Shown here in pieces: positions 42,918 to 52,506 of a stretch of 64,000 nucleotides of DNA. The stretch is from Desulfuromonas acetexigens. GTDB taxonomy: Bacteria; Desulfobacterota; Desulfuromonadia; Desulfuromonadales; Trichloromonadaceae. The position numbers and the translations under genes are program-made. The first letter of the stretch is position 1. Every line of letters starts with the position of its first letter. The notes beneath the pieces are model-generated. The model saw only the letters and a program-made list of their open reading frames with translations. It was not told where the DNA came from and ran no database searches. Where the stretch lies: the NCBI RefSeq assembly GCF_900111775.1, contig NZ_FOJJ01000003.1, forward strand, positions 33,576 through 97,575, given 5' to 3'.

Positions 42918-42943
42918 CAGCTCTTTCGCCGGAAAGGTAAGAT
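42914..42943 (+). promoter_or_regulatory. promoter of proBA
   Basis: TTGACA (42914-42919), overlapping the obgE stop, 18-bp spacer and TAAGAT (42938-42943); proB starts at 42996. Confidence 0.65.
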
Positions 42944-42995
42944 GGCGCCCGCCGTCCGCCGGAGCCCTTTTATCACGAGACAAGCCACCCCGATC

Positions 42996-44144
42996 ATGCG
43001 AAAAAATCTCCTCTCCCATGTCAAGCGCGTCGTCGTCAAGGTCGGCAGCGGTGTCCTTTCCAACGGCGACGGCCTCGACCGCCGGGCCATCGACCAGCTC
43101 AGTCGGGATATTGTCGAGCTGCGCAAGCGCGGCTACGAAGTAGCGCTGGTCTCCTCCGGGGCGGTGGCCGCCGGCAAGGGGGATCTCGGCATCGTCGGCC
43201 GCCCCCGCACCATTCCCCTGAAACAGGCCGCCGCCGCCATCGGCCAGAGCCGCCTGATCAGCTTCTACGAGGAGGCCTTTCACCGGCACGACCTCAAGGT
43301 CGCGCAAGTACTGCTGACCCGGGACGACCTCGCCAACCGGCGCCGCTATCTCAACGCCCGCAACACCCTGATGACCCTGCTCGACTACGACGTGCTGCCG
43401 ATCATCAACGAAAACGATACGGTCGTGGTCGACGAGATCCGCTTCGGCGACAACGACAATCTCTCGGCCATGGTCACCAATCTGATTGAAGCCAACCTGC
43501 TCGTCATCCTCTCGGATGTGGACGGCCTTTACGACCGCGACCCCCGCGACAATCCCGAGGCCCGGCTGCTCCATGAAGTACCGCGCATCACCGAGGAGAT
43601 CGAGGCGATGGCCGGCGGCTCCGGCAGCGACGTCGGCACCGGCGGCATGGCCACCAAGGTCCGGGCGGCCAAGCGCGCCGCTCTCTACGGCGTCGGCACG
43701 GTCATCCTCAACGGCCGCGAGGCGGGGATGCTCGGCCGGCTCTTCGACGGCGAGCCGATCGGCACCTACTTTCTCCCGGCCAGCAACCGCATGGCCGCGA
43801 AAAAACACTGGATCGCCTTCACCAAGAAGCCGCGGGGCAAGCTGCTGCTCGACAGCGGCGCCGTGACCGCCATCGTCGAGCGCGGCAAGAGCCTGCTCCC
43901 CTCGGGGATTCGCGGGGTCGAAGGAGGCTTCGACCGGGGGGACGCGGTGCGGCTGTGCGGCCCGGACGGCGAGGAATTCGCCAAGGGGGTGATCAACTAT
44001 TCCCTGGCCGAGCTGTTGCGCATCATGGGCAAGAAAACCTCGGAAATCGAAACGATTCTCGGCTATAAATATGGGGACGAAGTGGTTCACCGGGACAACC
44101 TGGTGCTGAAAGACCAGCCCCCCACGCCCGCCGAGGAAAGCTGA
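42996..44144 (+). CDS. proB: glutamate 5-kinase
   Basis: 382 residues from ATG 42996 ([20 protein letters not shown]). The upstream extension of the frame overlaps the promoter and is rejected. Amino-acid kinase fold: [40 protein letters not shown] and [15 protein letters not shown]; a C-terminal PUA domain (about 285-370, [23 protein letters not shown] read in parts). First step of proline synthesis, feedback-inhibited in the family by proline. proA follows after 28 bp. Confidence 0.97.
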   Translation: MRKNLLSHVKRVVVKVGSGVLSNGDGLDRRAIDQLSRDIVELRKRGYEVALVSSGAVAAGKGDLGIVGRPRTIPLKQAAAAIGQSRLISFYEEAFHRHDLKVAQVLLTRDDLANRRRYLNARNTLMTLLDYDVLPIINENDTVVVDEIRFGDNDNLSAMVTNLIEANLLVILSDVDGLYDRDPRDNPEARLLHEVPRITEEIEAMAGGSGSDVGTGGMATKVRAAKRAALYGVGTVILNGREAGMLGRLFDGEPIGTYFLPASNRMAAKKHWIAFTKKPRGKLLLDSGAVTAIVERGKSLLPSGIRGVEGGFDRGDAVRLCGPDGEEFAKGVINYSLAELLRIMGKKTSEIETILGYKYGDEVVHRDNLVLKDQPPTPAEES

Positions 44145-44172
44145 CCGCAACGCCACGCCCAAGGAGACGACG

Positions 44173-45429
44173 ATGACCATTCGCAACGAGATGCTGCAAC
44201 TGGCCCGGGAGGCCAAGGAGGCCGGCCGGGTCATGGCCAACCTTTCCTCCGCCGTCAAGAACGACCTGCTCGTGCGCATGGCCGCCGCTCTCGAAGGAGG
44301 TTCGGAACAGCTCATCGCGGCCAACGAAGAGGATCTGGCGGCGGCGCGGGAACGGGATCTGGCGCCGGCCATGATCGACCGCCTGGTCCTCGACGAGGAG
44401 CGCATCAAGGCCATGGCCGACGGCCTGCGGGAGGTCGCCGCCCTGCCCGACCCGGTCGGCGAGATTACCGGCATGTGGCGCCGCCCCAACGGCATCCAGG
44501 TCGGGCGCATGCGCATCCCCCTGGGGGTCATCGGCATCGTCTACGAGTCGCGCCCCAACGTCACCGCCGATGCCGCCGGGCTCTGCCTGAAGAGCGGCAA
44601 CGCCGTGATCCTGCGCGGCGGCTCCGAATCGATCCATTCCAACACCGCCATCGGCGCCCTGCTCAAGGAAGTGCTGCGGAAAATGCGCCTGCCCGCCGCC
44701 GCCCTGCAGGTGGTCGCCACCACCGACCGCGCGGCGGTCCTCGAACTGCTCAAGCTCGAAGAGGAAATCGACCTGATCATCCCCCGCGGCGGCGAAGGCC
44801 TGATCCGGTTCGTCAGCGAGAATTCGCGGATTCCGGTGATCAAGCACTACAAGGGGGTCTGTCACGCCTTTGTCGACGCCAGCGCCGATTTCGACATGGC
44901 CGAGAAGATCTGCCTCAACGCCAAAGCCCAACGTCCCGGCGTCTGCAACGCCCTGGAAACCCTGCTCATCCACAAGGACATCGCCGAAACCTTCGTCCCG
45001 CGCATCGTCGCCGCCCTGCGTCAGGCCGGGGTGGAAGTGCGCGGCTGCGAAGTGACGCGTGCCTTCGCACCGGACGTCACCCCCGCCGGCGAGAGCGACT
45101 GGCCCGCCGAATATCTCGATCTGATCCTGGCGGTCAGGGTGGTCGACGATCTCGAGGAAGCGGCGGAGCACATCAACCGTTACGGCTCGCTGCACACCGA
45201 AACGATCATCACTCGCGACTACGCCAACGCCCAGCGCTTCATCCGCGAGATCAACTCCAGCGTCGTCATGGTCAACGCCTCGACCCGCTTCTCCGACGGC
45301 AACCAGCTCGGCCTCGGCGCCGAAATCGGCATCTCCACCACCAAACTCCACTCCTTCGGCCCCATGGGCCTGGAGGATCTGACCACCCGCAAGTTCATCG
45401 TACTGGGCGATGGGCAGATAAGACCCTAG
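44173..45429 (+). CDS. proA: gamma-glutamyl phosphate reductase
   Basis: A 418-residue aldehyde-dehydrogenase-fold enzyme reducing glutamyl-5-phosphate to the semialdehyde with NADPH. Key segments: [30 protein letters not shown] (in pieces, about 118-147), IPRGGEGLI, the catalytic Cys in [16 protein letters not shown] (near 258) and [20 protein letters not shown] (near 380-399). GGAGAC before the ATG. With proB it makes glutamate semialdehyde for proline; proC is not in the window. Confidence 0.97.
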   Translation: MTIRNEMLQLAREAKEAGRVMANLSSAVKNDLLVRMAAALEGGSEQLIAANEEDLAAARERDLAPAMIDRLVLDEERIKAMADGLREVAALPDPVGEITGMWRRPNGIQVGRMRIPLGVIGIVYESRPNVTADAAGLCLKSGNAVILRGGSESIHSNTAIGALLKEVLRKMRLPAAALQVVATTDRAAVLELLKLEEEIDLIIPRGGEGLIRFVSENSRIPVIKHYKGVCHAFVDASADFDMAEKICLNAKAQRPGVCNALETLLIHKDIAETFVPRIVAALRQAGVEVRGCEVTRAFAPDVTPAGESDWPAEYLDLILAVRVVDDLEEAAEHINRYGSLHTETIITRDYANAQRFIREINSSVVMVNASTRFSDGNQLGLGAEIGISTTKLHSFGPMGLEDLTTRKFIVLGDGQIRP

Positions 45430-45434
45430 AAACA

Positions 45435-45506
45435 GTGATTGGTGATTAGTTGTTGGTGATTGGCAAAGACAAAACCAATCACTAATCACCAATACCCAAT
45501 CACTCT
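45435..45506. repeat. heptamer-repeat quasi-palindrome between proA and nadD
   Basis: The left arm is four tandem 7-mers (GTGATTG, GTGATTA, GTTGTTG, GTGATTG); the right arm is their near-complements (CCAATCA, CTAATCA, CCAATAC, CCAATCA). The arms flank GCAAAGACAAAA. It ends 10 bp before nadD, so it could form a strong mRNA hairpin at its ribosome site. Confidence 0.75.
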
Positions 45507-45515
45507 GCGATTTTC

Positions 45516-46172
45516 ATGAAACTCGGCATTCTCGGCGGCACTTTCAACCCCATTCACCTGGCGCATCTGCGGATCGCCGAGGAGGTGCGGGAGGCCCGCG
45601 CCCTCGACCGGGTGCTTTTCATTCCCGCCGCCGTCCCGCCGCACAAACCGCTGGTCGGGGACATCCCCTTCGCCCAGCGTCTGGCCATGGTCGAGGCGGC
45701 CATCGCCGACCAGCCAGCCTTCGCCGCTTCGGACATCGAAAACCGCCGCCCGGGCAAGAGTTATTCCGTCCACACCCTCGAAGCCCTGCGCCAGGAATAT
45801 CCCGGCGCCGAGTTCTTTTTCATCATCGGCCTCGACTCTTTTCGCGATCTCTCCACCTGGAAGGAATATCAACGGCTTTTCGAGCTGACGCACCTGGTGG
45901 TGGCGGCCCGCCCGGGGGTGGCCGAGGGCGATCCGAAAAGCCTCCTGCCCATTGCCATCATGAAAGACTTCTGTTATAATCGCGCCTCCAATTCGCTGGA
46001 GCATCACAGCGGAAATTCGATCTTTTTCGTCGAGGAGACGCTGCTCGACATCTCATCCACCCGGATTCGCCGGATGGTCGCCGAAGGTCGCTCGATCCGC
46101 TATCTGGTTCCGGCACCGGTTCTCGACTATATCGACCGCCACGGTCTCTACCGTGGTCAGGAAAGGTTTTAA
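45516..46172 (+). CDS. nadD: nicotinate-nucleotide adenylyltransferase
   Basis: 218 residues. Nucleotidyltransferase fold with GGTFNPIHLAHL (about 7-18, the T/HxGH-like motif), FIPAAVPPHKP, FFIIGLDSFRDLSTWKEY (about 101-118) and the C-terminal ISSTRIRRMVAEG motif (about 178-190). It makes deamido-NAD from nicotinate mononucleotide. No clear Shine-Dalgarno: the upstream sequence is the heptamer-repeat hairpin, which may expose or hide the start. Followed by rsfS after five bases. Confidence 0.96.
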   Translation: MKLGILGGTFNPIHLAHLRIAEEVREARALDRVLFIPAAVPPHKPLVGDIPFAQRLAMVEAAIADQPAFAASDIENRRPGKSYSVHTLEALRQEYPGAEFFFIIGLDSFRDLSTWKEYQRLFELTHLVVAARPGVAEGDPKSLLPIAIMKDFCYNRASNSLEHHSGNSIFFVEETLLDISSTRIRRMVAEGRSIRYLVPAPVLDYIDRHGLYRGQERF

Positions 46173-46177
46173 GCACT

Positions 46178-46558
46178 TTGCAGTCACCAGATCGGGCCAT
46201 ACTCTGCGCCGCCTATGCCTTGGAAAAAAAGGCCTACAACGTCCGCCTGCTTGAAGTCAAGGGGCTCTCCTCGCTGACCGACTACCTGCTCATCGCCAGC
46301 GGCCGTTCCGACCGTCAGGTCCAGGCCATCGCCGAAGGCGTGCGCCTGGGGCTGAAACAGGACCACGCCACCGCCCCCCTCGCCGTCGAGGGGATGAACG
46401 AGGGGCGCTGGGTGCTCATCGACTACGGCGACGTCATGGTCCACGTCTTTCAGGAGCCGGTGCGGGACTTCTACGATCTCGACGGACTCTGGAGCGAGGC
46501 CGCCGAGGTGACCATCCCCGAGAAGTATCACTGGGAGCGCTCCGCCGCGGCCCGGTGA
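46178..46558 (+). CDS. rsfS: ribosome silencing factor RsfS
   Basis: 126 residues from a TTG start, preceded by AAAGG. RsfS/Iojap pattern: AAYALEKKAYNVRLLEVKGLSSLTDYLLIASGRSDRQVQAIAEGV (in parts, about 10-55), GRWVLIDYGDVMVHVFQEPVRDFYDLDGLW (about 75-105). It binds L14 and stops subunit joining in starvation. GTGA overlap with rlmH, as in many bacteria. Confidence 0.95.
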   Translation: MQSPDRAILCAAYALEKKAYNVRLLEVKGLSSLTDYLLIASGRSDRQVQAIAEGVRLGLKQDHATAPLAVEGMNEGRWVLIDYGDVMVHVFQEPVRDFYDLDGLWSEAAEVTIPEKYHWERSAAAR

Positions 46559-47028
46559 AGCTCAAACTGATCTGCGTCGGCAAACTCTCCGAGGCCTTCC
46601 TCCGCGACGGTGTCGAGGAGTACGCGCGGCGCCTGCAACGTTATCTGCCCTTCTCCTGCCTGGAACTCAAGGAGGAAAAGTCCGGAAAAAAAGCCGACCC
46701 CCGGCTCATCCGGGAACTGGAAGGCGAGCGCATCCTCGGGCGCATCCCGCCGGAAGCCTATGTGTTCATTCTCGATGAACGGGGCAAGGCGCTGACCTCG
46801 GAAGGACTGGCCGCCTTGCTCGAAGGGCACATGGTGCAAGGGACAACGGAACTGGTCGCGGTCATCGGCGGTGCCTACGGCCTGAGCGACAGGGTCCGGC
46901 AACGGGGGGATATGATTCTCTCCCTGTCGGCCATGACCTTCACCCATCAGATGGCGCGGCTCTTCCTGCTCGAACAGCTCTATCGGGGCTGCACCATCAT
47001 GCGCAACGAACCTTACCATAACCGCTAA
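46555..47028 (+). CDS. rlmH: 23S rRNA pseudouridine-1915 N3-methyltransferase RlmH
   Basis: 157 residues, GTG start overlapping the rsfS stop. SPOUT methyltransferase with FILDERGKALTSEGLA (about 74-89), VIGGAYGLSDRVRQRGD (about 103-119) and the C-terminal LSLSAMTFTHQMARLFLLEQLYRG knot (in parts). It methylates pseudouridine 1915 in the intact 70S ribosome. Full length. Confidence 0.97.
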   Translation: MKLKLICVGKLSEAFLRDGVEEYARRLQRYLPFSCLELKEEKSGKKADPRLIRELEGERILGRIPPEAYVFILDERGKALTSEGLAALLEGHMVQGTTELVAVIGGAYGLSDRVRQRGDMILSLSAMTFTHQMARLFLLEQLYRGCTIMRNEPYHNR

Positions 47029-47061
47029 AGGGGCTTAGGCCCCGGGAGACGTAGAGAGAGA

Positions 47062-47415
47062 ATGGATGAAGCACAGCTCGAAGCCGCCCGGGAGCGCCTG
47101 CTACGCCTGCGCCTGGAAGTCATGCGCGAAGTGCGTAGCGCCGCCGACGCTTCCCGCGAAATGGGGCAGGACGGGGTTCCCGATATCGGCGACATGTCGG
47201 CCAACACTTACAGCCGGGACCTGCTCCTCAACCTGAGTGAAAATCAACGCCAGAAGATCCGCGACATCGATGTGGCTCTGGAGCGTCTGGCACAGGGGGA
47301 ATACGGCATCTGTGCCCGCTGCGGCGACGAAATCGCCCCAAGGCGCATGGAAGTCCGTCCTTTTTCAAGGTATTGCATCGATTGTAAAACCGACGTCGAA
47401 AAATTCGGCGAATAG
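47062..47415 (+). CDS. DksA/TraR-family zinc-finger protein
   Basis: 117 residues. Long coiled-coil region (about 1-70, with acidic tip residues near DGVPDIGD) and a C4 zinc finger CARCGDEIAPRR...YCIDC (about 85-112). The layout matches DksA/TraR proteins that enter the RNA polymerase secondary channel. Its length fits the short DksA-like group rather than E. coli DksA (151). It probably tunes stringent-response or rRNA transcription. Located between rlmH and the LapB-like gene. Confidence 0.88.
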   Translation: MDEAQLEAARERLLRLRLEVMREVRSAADASREMGQDGVPDIGDMSANTYSRDLLLNLSENQRQKIRDIDVALERLAQGEYGICARCGDEIAPRRMEVRPFSRYCIDCKTDVEKFGE

Positions 47416-47452
47416 AATCCGTTTCGGGCGGTTCCGCCCCCAGGAGGATGTC

Positions 47453-48835
47453 ATGACCCTGCTTGTCGGCCTTTTACTGATCATCCTGTTCCTTGCCTTC
47501 TTCATCTACTTCTCCGGGCTCAACCCCCAAGCAGTCACCATCTTCCTGTACGGCGACCACAGCTTTTCCACCTCGGCGGCGATCCTTGTCATCGGCTGCA
47601 TCGCCATCGGGTTGTTCGGCGGGGTGCTGGCCAACGCCTACAACCTCTTCAGCTACCAGGTGCGTAACATCCGCAGCACCCGCCGGGAAAAACGCAACAA
47701 AGAAGTCGTCGCCAACTATCGCGAAGGCATGACCCGCCTCCTTTCTGGCGACCTGAAGAAGGCCGACGACCGCCTGCAACGGGCCCTCGACCGGGACCCC
47801 TCGCGCCTGGAGACCCACCTGGCCATGGCCAGCGTGAAGCTTCAGGAAGGAGAGGCGGAAAAGGCCCTGGCGGTGCTGCTCAAAGCTCGGGAGAAAGAAC
47901 CGAAAAGCCTGGAAGTACTCTTCAAACTGGCCGCCACCTACGAAGATTGCGCTCAGAACGCCGAGGCCAGCAAGGTCTACGAGGACATTCTCGCGATCGA
48001 CGCCGGCAACCGCAAAGCCATGCGCAGCCTGCGCGACCTGCTGATAAAACGCAGCTTGTGGAAAGACGCGCTGGAGTTGCAGAAGCGGATTCTCAAAGCC
48101 AGCCAGGGCACCCGCCGCCAGGGGGAAGAGCAGGAAAAACTTCTCTTCCTGCGCTATGAAGTCGCTCGCCAGGGACTGGAAGACTCCAAGGGGCAGAGCA
48201 AGAACGATCTCAAGGAACTGCGAGACATCGTCAAGGCTTCGCCCAATTTCGTGCCGGCCCGGGTCTCCCTGGGGGATGCCCTGCGCGACCAGGGCAAGAC
48301 CGAGGAGGCCTCGCAGACCTGGCTCGACGGCTACAAGGCGCTGGGCAAGAGCGTCTTCCTCACTCGCCTGGAAGACCTCTACCTCTCCACCGAGAACCCT
48401 TCGACCCTGTTGTCCATCTATCGCTCTGTCGGCAACGAGCGCAGCGAGGACCTGACCTTCCGCCTCTTCTTCGGCAAGCTGCTGCTGCGCCTGGAGATGG
48501 TCGACGAGGCCTTCGAGCAATTGCGCGCCATCGAAAACGCCGGGGTCGACACCCCGCAGCTGCGCCTGCTCCTGGGCGAGGCCTATCGCCGCCGCAACCG
48601 CATGGACGAGGCGATTGCCGAATACCAGAAGGCCCTGGGACTCGACCCCCAGCTGCGTCTCGGCTTTGTCTGTGAAAGCTGTCAAAATCCCTCCCCCGAC
48701 TGGCTGAGCCGCTGTCCCAAGTGCGGCGCCTGGGGTTCCTACATCCTCGAAGGTCGTCAGAAGATGGATAAACTGGCCCGTGTTCCCCAGGCGCCAGAAG
48801 CCCGCGTCATCCACCACGGAGAGCGCAGCGCATGA
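47453..48835 (+). CDS. LapB-like TPR protein with LapA-like N-terminus and rubredoxin-type zinc ribbon
   Basis: 460 residues from ATG 47453 (AGGAGG upstream). The N-terminal part has two membrane helices ([20 protein letters not shown] and [16 protein letters not shown]) like LapA. TPR repeats follow (about 80-420: [43 protein letters not shown] and others). The C-terminal rubredoxin-like [18 protein letters not shown] is the LapB signature. LapA-LapB appear merged in one chain. LapB controls LpxC proteolysis and LPS assembly in enterics; a comparable envelope role is inferred. ATGA overlap with gpmI. Confidence 0.85.
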   Translation: MTLLVGLLLIILFLAFFIYFSGLNPQAVTIFLYGDHSFSTSAAILVIGCIAIGLFGGVLANAYNLFSYQVRNIRSTRREKRNKEVVANYREGMTRLLSGDLKKADDRLQRALDRDPSRLETHLAMASVKLQEGEAEKALAVLLKAREKEPKSLEVLFKLAATYEDCAQNAEASKVYEDILAIDAGNRKAMRSLRDLLIKRSLWKDALELQKRILKASQGTRRQGEEQEKLLFLRYEVARQGLEDSKGQSKNDLKELRDIVKASPNFVPARVSLGDALRDQGKTEEASQTWLDGYKALGKSVFLTRLEDLYLSTENPSTLLSIYRSVGNERSEDLTFRLFFGKLLLRLEMVDEAFEQLRAIENAGVDTPQLRLLLGEAYRRRNRMDEAIAEYQKALGLDPQLRLGFVCESCQNPSPDWLSRCPKCGAWGSYILEGRQKMDKLARVPQAPEARVIHHGERSA

Positions 48836-50367
48836 CCTTGATTGTCAAGCGTCCCCTGGCCCTGGTCATTCTCGACGGATGGGGGATCAACGAAAACTGC
48901 GCCAACAACGCCGTCTGCCTGGCCAGGACGCCGTATATCGATGCCCTTTTTAAAGACTTCCCCTCGACCCGTATCGGTGCCTCGGGGATGGATGTCGGTC
49001 TGCCTGAAGGGCAGATGGGCAACTCGGAGGTCGGCCATCTCAACCTCGGCGCCGGACGCATCGTCTATCAGGATCTGACCAAAATCACCAAAAGCATTCA
49101 GGACGGCGATTTCTTTACCAATCCCGCCTTTGTTCAAGCCATCGACAAAGTTCAGGCGAGCGGCGGCAAACTGCATCTCATGGGGCTGCTCTCCGACGGT
49201 GGCGTCCACTCCCATAGCAACCACCTCTATGCCCTGCTCGAACTGGCCAAGGGCCGGGGCCTGCGGGATGTCTGCGTCCATGCCCTGCTCGACGGTCGCG
49301 ATACCCCGCCGCGCAGCGCCGTCGATTATCTGGCGGAACTGGAAGAACGCATCGCCCGCATCGGCGTCGGCCGTGTCGCCACTATCTGCGGCCGTTTTTA
49401 CGCCATGGACCGGGACAACCGCTGGGAGCGGGTGGAACGGGCCTACCGGGCACTGGTCCAGGGGATCGGTCAGCCCGTCGCCGACAGCGCCGCCGCCATC
49501 GCGGGAGCCTACCAGGCCGGTCAGGGGGATGAATTCGTCGAGCCCCGGATCATTGGGGCGCCGGGAACCATCGACGACGGCGATGCGGTGATTTTCTTCA
49601 ACTTCCGCGCCGACCGCGCCCGGGAGATCACCCGCGCCCTCACCGAGAAGAATTTCACCGCCTTCCCCCGGGAAAAGACCCCGCGCCTGGTCGACTTCGT
49701 CTGCCTCAGCGATTACGACGCCACCTTTGACCTGCCCGTCGCCTTCCCCGCCACCGGCAATCCCAATATCCTCGGCGAGATCGTCGCTCGCGCCGGATTG
49801 CGCCAGTTGCGCATCGCCGAAACGGAAAAGTACGCCCACGTCACCTTCTTCTTCAACGGTGGCAACGAGGAACCCTTCGCCGGCGAGGACCGGGCTCTCA
49901 TCCCCTCGCCCAAGGAAGTCGCCACCTACGACCAGAAGCCGGCCATGAGCGCCCCTCAGGTCGCCGATGAAGTGGTGACACGCATCGCTTCGGGCGTCTA
50001 CGACCTGATCGTTCTCAACTTCGCCAATCCCGACATGGTCGGGCATACCGGCATTCTGCCCGCCGCCATCGCCGCCATGGAGACGGTCGACACCTGCCTC
50101 GGCCAGGTGGTCGACGCCGTCCTCGCCGCTGGCGGCCGCCTGCTGATCACCGCCGATCACGGTAATTGCGAGCAGATGACGGACGCGCAGGGCAAGCCCC
50201 ACACCGCCCACACTACCAATCCTGTGCCCCTGATTCTGGTCGATCCCGACCTGTGCGGCGCCAAACTGCGCCAGGGCATTCTCGCCGACATCGCGCCGAC
50301 CCTGCTGCAACTGCTCAACCTGGAAAAACCCCTGGAGATGACCGGCTCCTCGCTGCTCATCCCCTGA
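48832..50367 (+). CDS. gpmI: cofactor-independent phosphoglycerate mutase
   Basis: 511 residues. Alkaline-phosphatase-fold enzyme with metal ligands in VILDGWG (about 12-18), the catalytic Ser in [16 protein letters not shown] (near 64), [34 protein letters not shown] and [10 protein letters not shown]. Interconverts 3- and 2-phosphoglycerate in glycolysis/gluconeogenesis. ATGA overlap with the LapB-like gene. Followed by a strong terminator. Confidence 0.97.
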   Translation: MTLIVKRPLALVILDGWGINENCANNAVCLARTPYIDALFKDFPSTRIGASGMDVGLPEGQMGNSEVGHLNLGAGRIVYQDLTKITKSIQDGDFFTNPAFVQAIDKVQASGGKLHLMGLLSDGGVHSHSNHLYALLELAKGRGLRDVCVHALLDGRDTPPRSAVDYLAELEERIARIGVGRVATICGRFYAMDRDNRWERVERAYRALVQGIGQPVADSAAAIAGAYQAGQGDEFVEPRIIGAPGTIDDGDAVIFFNFRADRAREITRALTEKNFTAFPREKTPRLVDFVCLSDYDATFDLPVAFPATGNPNILGEIVARAGLRQLRIAETEKYAHVTFFFNGGNEEPFAGEDRALIPSPKEVATYDQKPAMSAPQVADEVVTRIASGVYDLIVLNFANPDMVGHTGILPAAIAAMETVDTCLGQVVDAVLAAGGRLLITADHGNCEQMTDAQGKPHTAHTTNPVPLILVDPDLCGAKLRQGILADIAPTLLQLLNLEKPLEMTGSSLLIP

Positions 50368-50375
50368 TGCTCCGA

Positions 50376-50403
50376 CCGGCGCCCGCGGGCGCCGGTTTTT
50401 TTT
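50376..50403 (+). terminator. intrinsic terminator after gpmI
   Basis: CCGGCGCCC / GGGCGCCGG around GC-rich loop, followed by T8. The comF ribosome site GGGGA starts right after it. Confidence 0.92.
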
Positions 50404-50413
50404 GCGGGGAAAC

Positions 50414-51157
50414 ATGGCGCTGCTCACTTACCTCAAATCGGAACTGAGCGGTCTGTTCGATCTCCTGCTGCCGCCGACCTGCGCCTTCTGCCGCGCCGAG
50501 GCGCCGACCCCCTCGCCTGCTGGCATCTGCCCAAACTGCCTGACCCAACTGCTCCCTCTCCCTGCCGCCCGTTGCTCCCGCTGCGCCCTTCCCTATCCGA
50601 CAGAGGCGGGCGGCCCCCACCTCTGCGAAACCTGCCTGCGTCGGCCGCCGGACTTTTCGGGCGTGGTCGCCGTCGGCGTCTATCAGGATCTCCTACGGGA
50701 GAGTATCCACCGCTTCAAATACGAGCAGAGCATCCATCTCGACCACCCCCTGGGGACGCTGCTCGCCCAACGACTGGCGATAGAGGCCACGGACTTCCGC
50801 CCCGAGCTGATTCTGCCCGTCCCCCTGCACCCGCGACGACTGCGGGAGCGGGGCTACAACCAGTCGCTCCTCCTCGCCCGTCGCCTCGGCAAAGAGTTGC
50901 GGGTTCCGACGGAACCCCGGCGCCTGCGGCGCATCCGCCCGACGCCGCCGCAACAGGGACTCCCCCTGGCCGCCCGGCAACGCAATCTGCGCGGCGCCTT
51001 CACCCTGAGCGCGCCTTTGCGCGGCGAAAAGATTCTGCTCATCGACGACGTCATGACGACCGGCGCCACCCTGCGGGAGTGTGCCCAAGTCCTCAAAGCC
51101 GGCGGTGCCGGTGAAATCCTGATCGCCGTCCTCGGCCGGGCGGCGCGCCACCACTGA
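50414..51157 (+). CDS. comF: ComF-family phosphoribosyltransferase-like protein
   Basis: 247 residues from ATG 50414 (GGGGA upstream). N-terminal zinc-ribbon cysteines PPTCAFC, GICPNCL, RCSRCALP and CETCL (about 22-78). C-terminal PRTase domain with the PRPP loop ILLIDDVMTTGATLREC (about 213-229) and RERGYNQSLLLARRLG. ComF is needed for DNA uptake in naturally transformable bacteria, probably for single-strand handling. Whether this organism is competent is unknown. Confidence 0.93.
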   Translation: MALLTYLKSELSGLFDLLLPPTCAFCRAEAPTPSPAGICPNCLTQLLPLPAARCSRCALPYPTEAGGPHLCETCLRRPPDFSGVVAVGVYQDLLRESIHRFKYEQSIHLDHPLGTLLAQRLAIEATDFRPELILPVPLHPRRLRERGYNQSLLLARRLGKELRVPTEPRRLRRIRPTPPQQGLPLAARQRNLRGAFTLSAPLRGEKILLIDDVMTTGATLRECAQVLKAGGAGEILIAVLGRAARHH

Positions 51158-51191
51158 CCCCGAACCCCACTTACCTTTCCGGAGCCGCGCC

Positions 51192-51869
51192 ATGATCCCC
51201 TGGCAACTGATCGATTCCTCCCCCATCCCTGGCGGCGGCGGAGAGTTGCAACTCTTCCAACGCAACACCGAGTTCACTATCAACATTGTCGGCGGCGGGG
51301 TGCTGATGAGTACCCACGCCCACGCCTCAGAGGATGCCCTGGCCGAACGGACCTGTCGGGAAATCGCCGGGCGGGACCGGCCCCGGGTGCTGATCGGCGG
51401 CCTCGGCATGGGCTTCACCCTGGCTGCCGCCCTGCGCCGTCTCGGCCCCGAGGCCGAGGTGGTGGTGGCCGAACTGGTGCCGGCTGTGGTCCGCTGGAAC
51501 AGTGAGATACTGGGGGAGTTTGCCGGCCACCCGTTACAAGACAGCCGAACCCGAGTGCGGGAGGGGGATGTGGGCAAGGTGATGAAGGAAGAACGGCAGG
51601 GATTCGACGCGATTTTGCTCGATGTCGACAACGGCCCGTCGGGCCTGACCCGCAAGAAGAACAACTGGCTCTACGGCTTGGACGGACTGACGGTGGCCTA
51701 TACCGCCCTGCGCCCCCAGGGGCTGCTCGCCGTCTGGTCGGCCGGCCCCGACCGCGACTTCCACGAACGCCTGCGCAAGGTCGGCTTCACCGTCCGCCAG
51801 ACCCAGGCCCGCGCCCACGGCGACAAGGGAGAGCGGCACATCATCTGGCTCGCCGCGCGGGGGGCATGA
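51192..51869 (+). CDS. spermidine-synthase-like SAM-binding protein
   Basis: 225 residues with a Rossmann domain: RVLIGGLGMGFTLAAALRRL (about 67-86) as SAM/dcSAM loop, VVVAELVPAVVRWN (Asp/Glu after strand 2), and DAILLDVDNGPSGLTRKKNNWLY (about 139-161). Members are annotated as spermidine synthase-like because of the GGLGMG and DVDNGP motifs, but they lack the N-terminal beta-domain and are probably methyltransferases of unknown substrate. It begins 34 bp after comF and may belong to the same transcript. Confidence 0.8.
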   Translation: MIPWQLIDSSPIPGGGGELQLFQRNTEFTINIVGGGVLMSTHAHASEDALAERTCREIAGRDRPRVLIGGLGMGFTLAAALRRLGPEAEVVVAELVPAVVRWNSEILGEFAGHPLQDSRTRVREGDVGKVMKEERQGFDAILLDVDNGPSGLTRKKNNWLYGLDGLTVAYTALRPQGLLAVWSAGPDRDFHERLRKVGFTVRQTQARAHGDKGERHIIWLAARGA

Positions 51870-51885
51870 AGGACGACCTGCGGAC

Positions 51886-52284
51886 TCAGTGGACGCTTGA
51901 TTTCCGCGCTGGGGGGTGGCGAGGGATGTAAATACCGCGTACACAGTGGCGGCCATGGTCGAGACTGGGGTATTCGCGGCAGATATCGGGCTTGATCTCG
52001 TGGATGGCGCAGAGGGCTTTATCGTCGTCGCCGCGTTGCAGAAAGGGGCAGGGATCACCCCGTCGGCCGTTTCGTGGATCGACCCAGATCCAGCCGTAAG
52101 GACTTACCAGGGCCAGCAGATCTTCCCGCCCCAGCCGCCGCCAGCGTTCGATATCCCCCGGCGAGGCATGCAGATAGCCGCCGTAGGCCTCGCAACACAT
52201 TCCACAAGCCAGGCAACCGCGCTCGACTTCCTCTTTTCCGGGATGAATTTTGTCCCACAGGCGGCAAAGCACTTCGATCATCAT
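51886..52284 (-). CDS. YkgJ-family cysteine cluster protein
   Basis: 132 residues from ATG 52284 (GGGAGG six bases upstream; a second ATG follows at once). Cysteine cluster: GCLACGMCCEAYGG (about 22-35), PCPFLQ, LCAIHEIKPDICREYP and HCVRG, the Fe/Zn-S type binding pattern of YkgJ/Fe-S-oxidoreductase-like proteins. Function unknown; perhaps metal-site assembly. Convergent with the spermidine-synthase-like gene. Confidence 0.85.
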   Translation of the reverse strand: MMIEVLCRLWDKIHPGKEEVERGCLACGMCCEAYGGYLHASPGDIERWRRLGREDLLALVSPYGWIWVDPRNGRRGDPCPFLQRGDDDKALCAIHEIKPDICREYPSLDHGRHCVRGIYIPRHPPARKSSVH

Positions 52285-52506
52285 TCGACGCCTCCCTTCC
52301 CAACTCCCCCTCAAAAGATTATTCTTCGACGAAATATACTGCTGTTAGTTTTTCAACTAACTGATAATCATAAAACAATCATCACAGACACAGTCAATAC
52401 ATGAAATGAATAGTTATTTACAAAATATCGTTCTACTTTGAAGATGTCAAGACCACGACCTACCTGGAAATGCTAAACACCCCCTACCGGCAGCGGCCCA
52501 AACGCA

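Noticed and set aside
41847..44537. 896-codon minus-strand open frame opposite obgE-proB
   Set aside because: Shadow frame; composition follows the complement of conserved genes.
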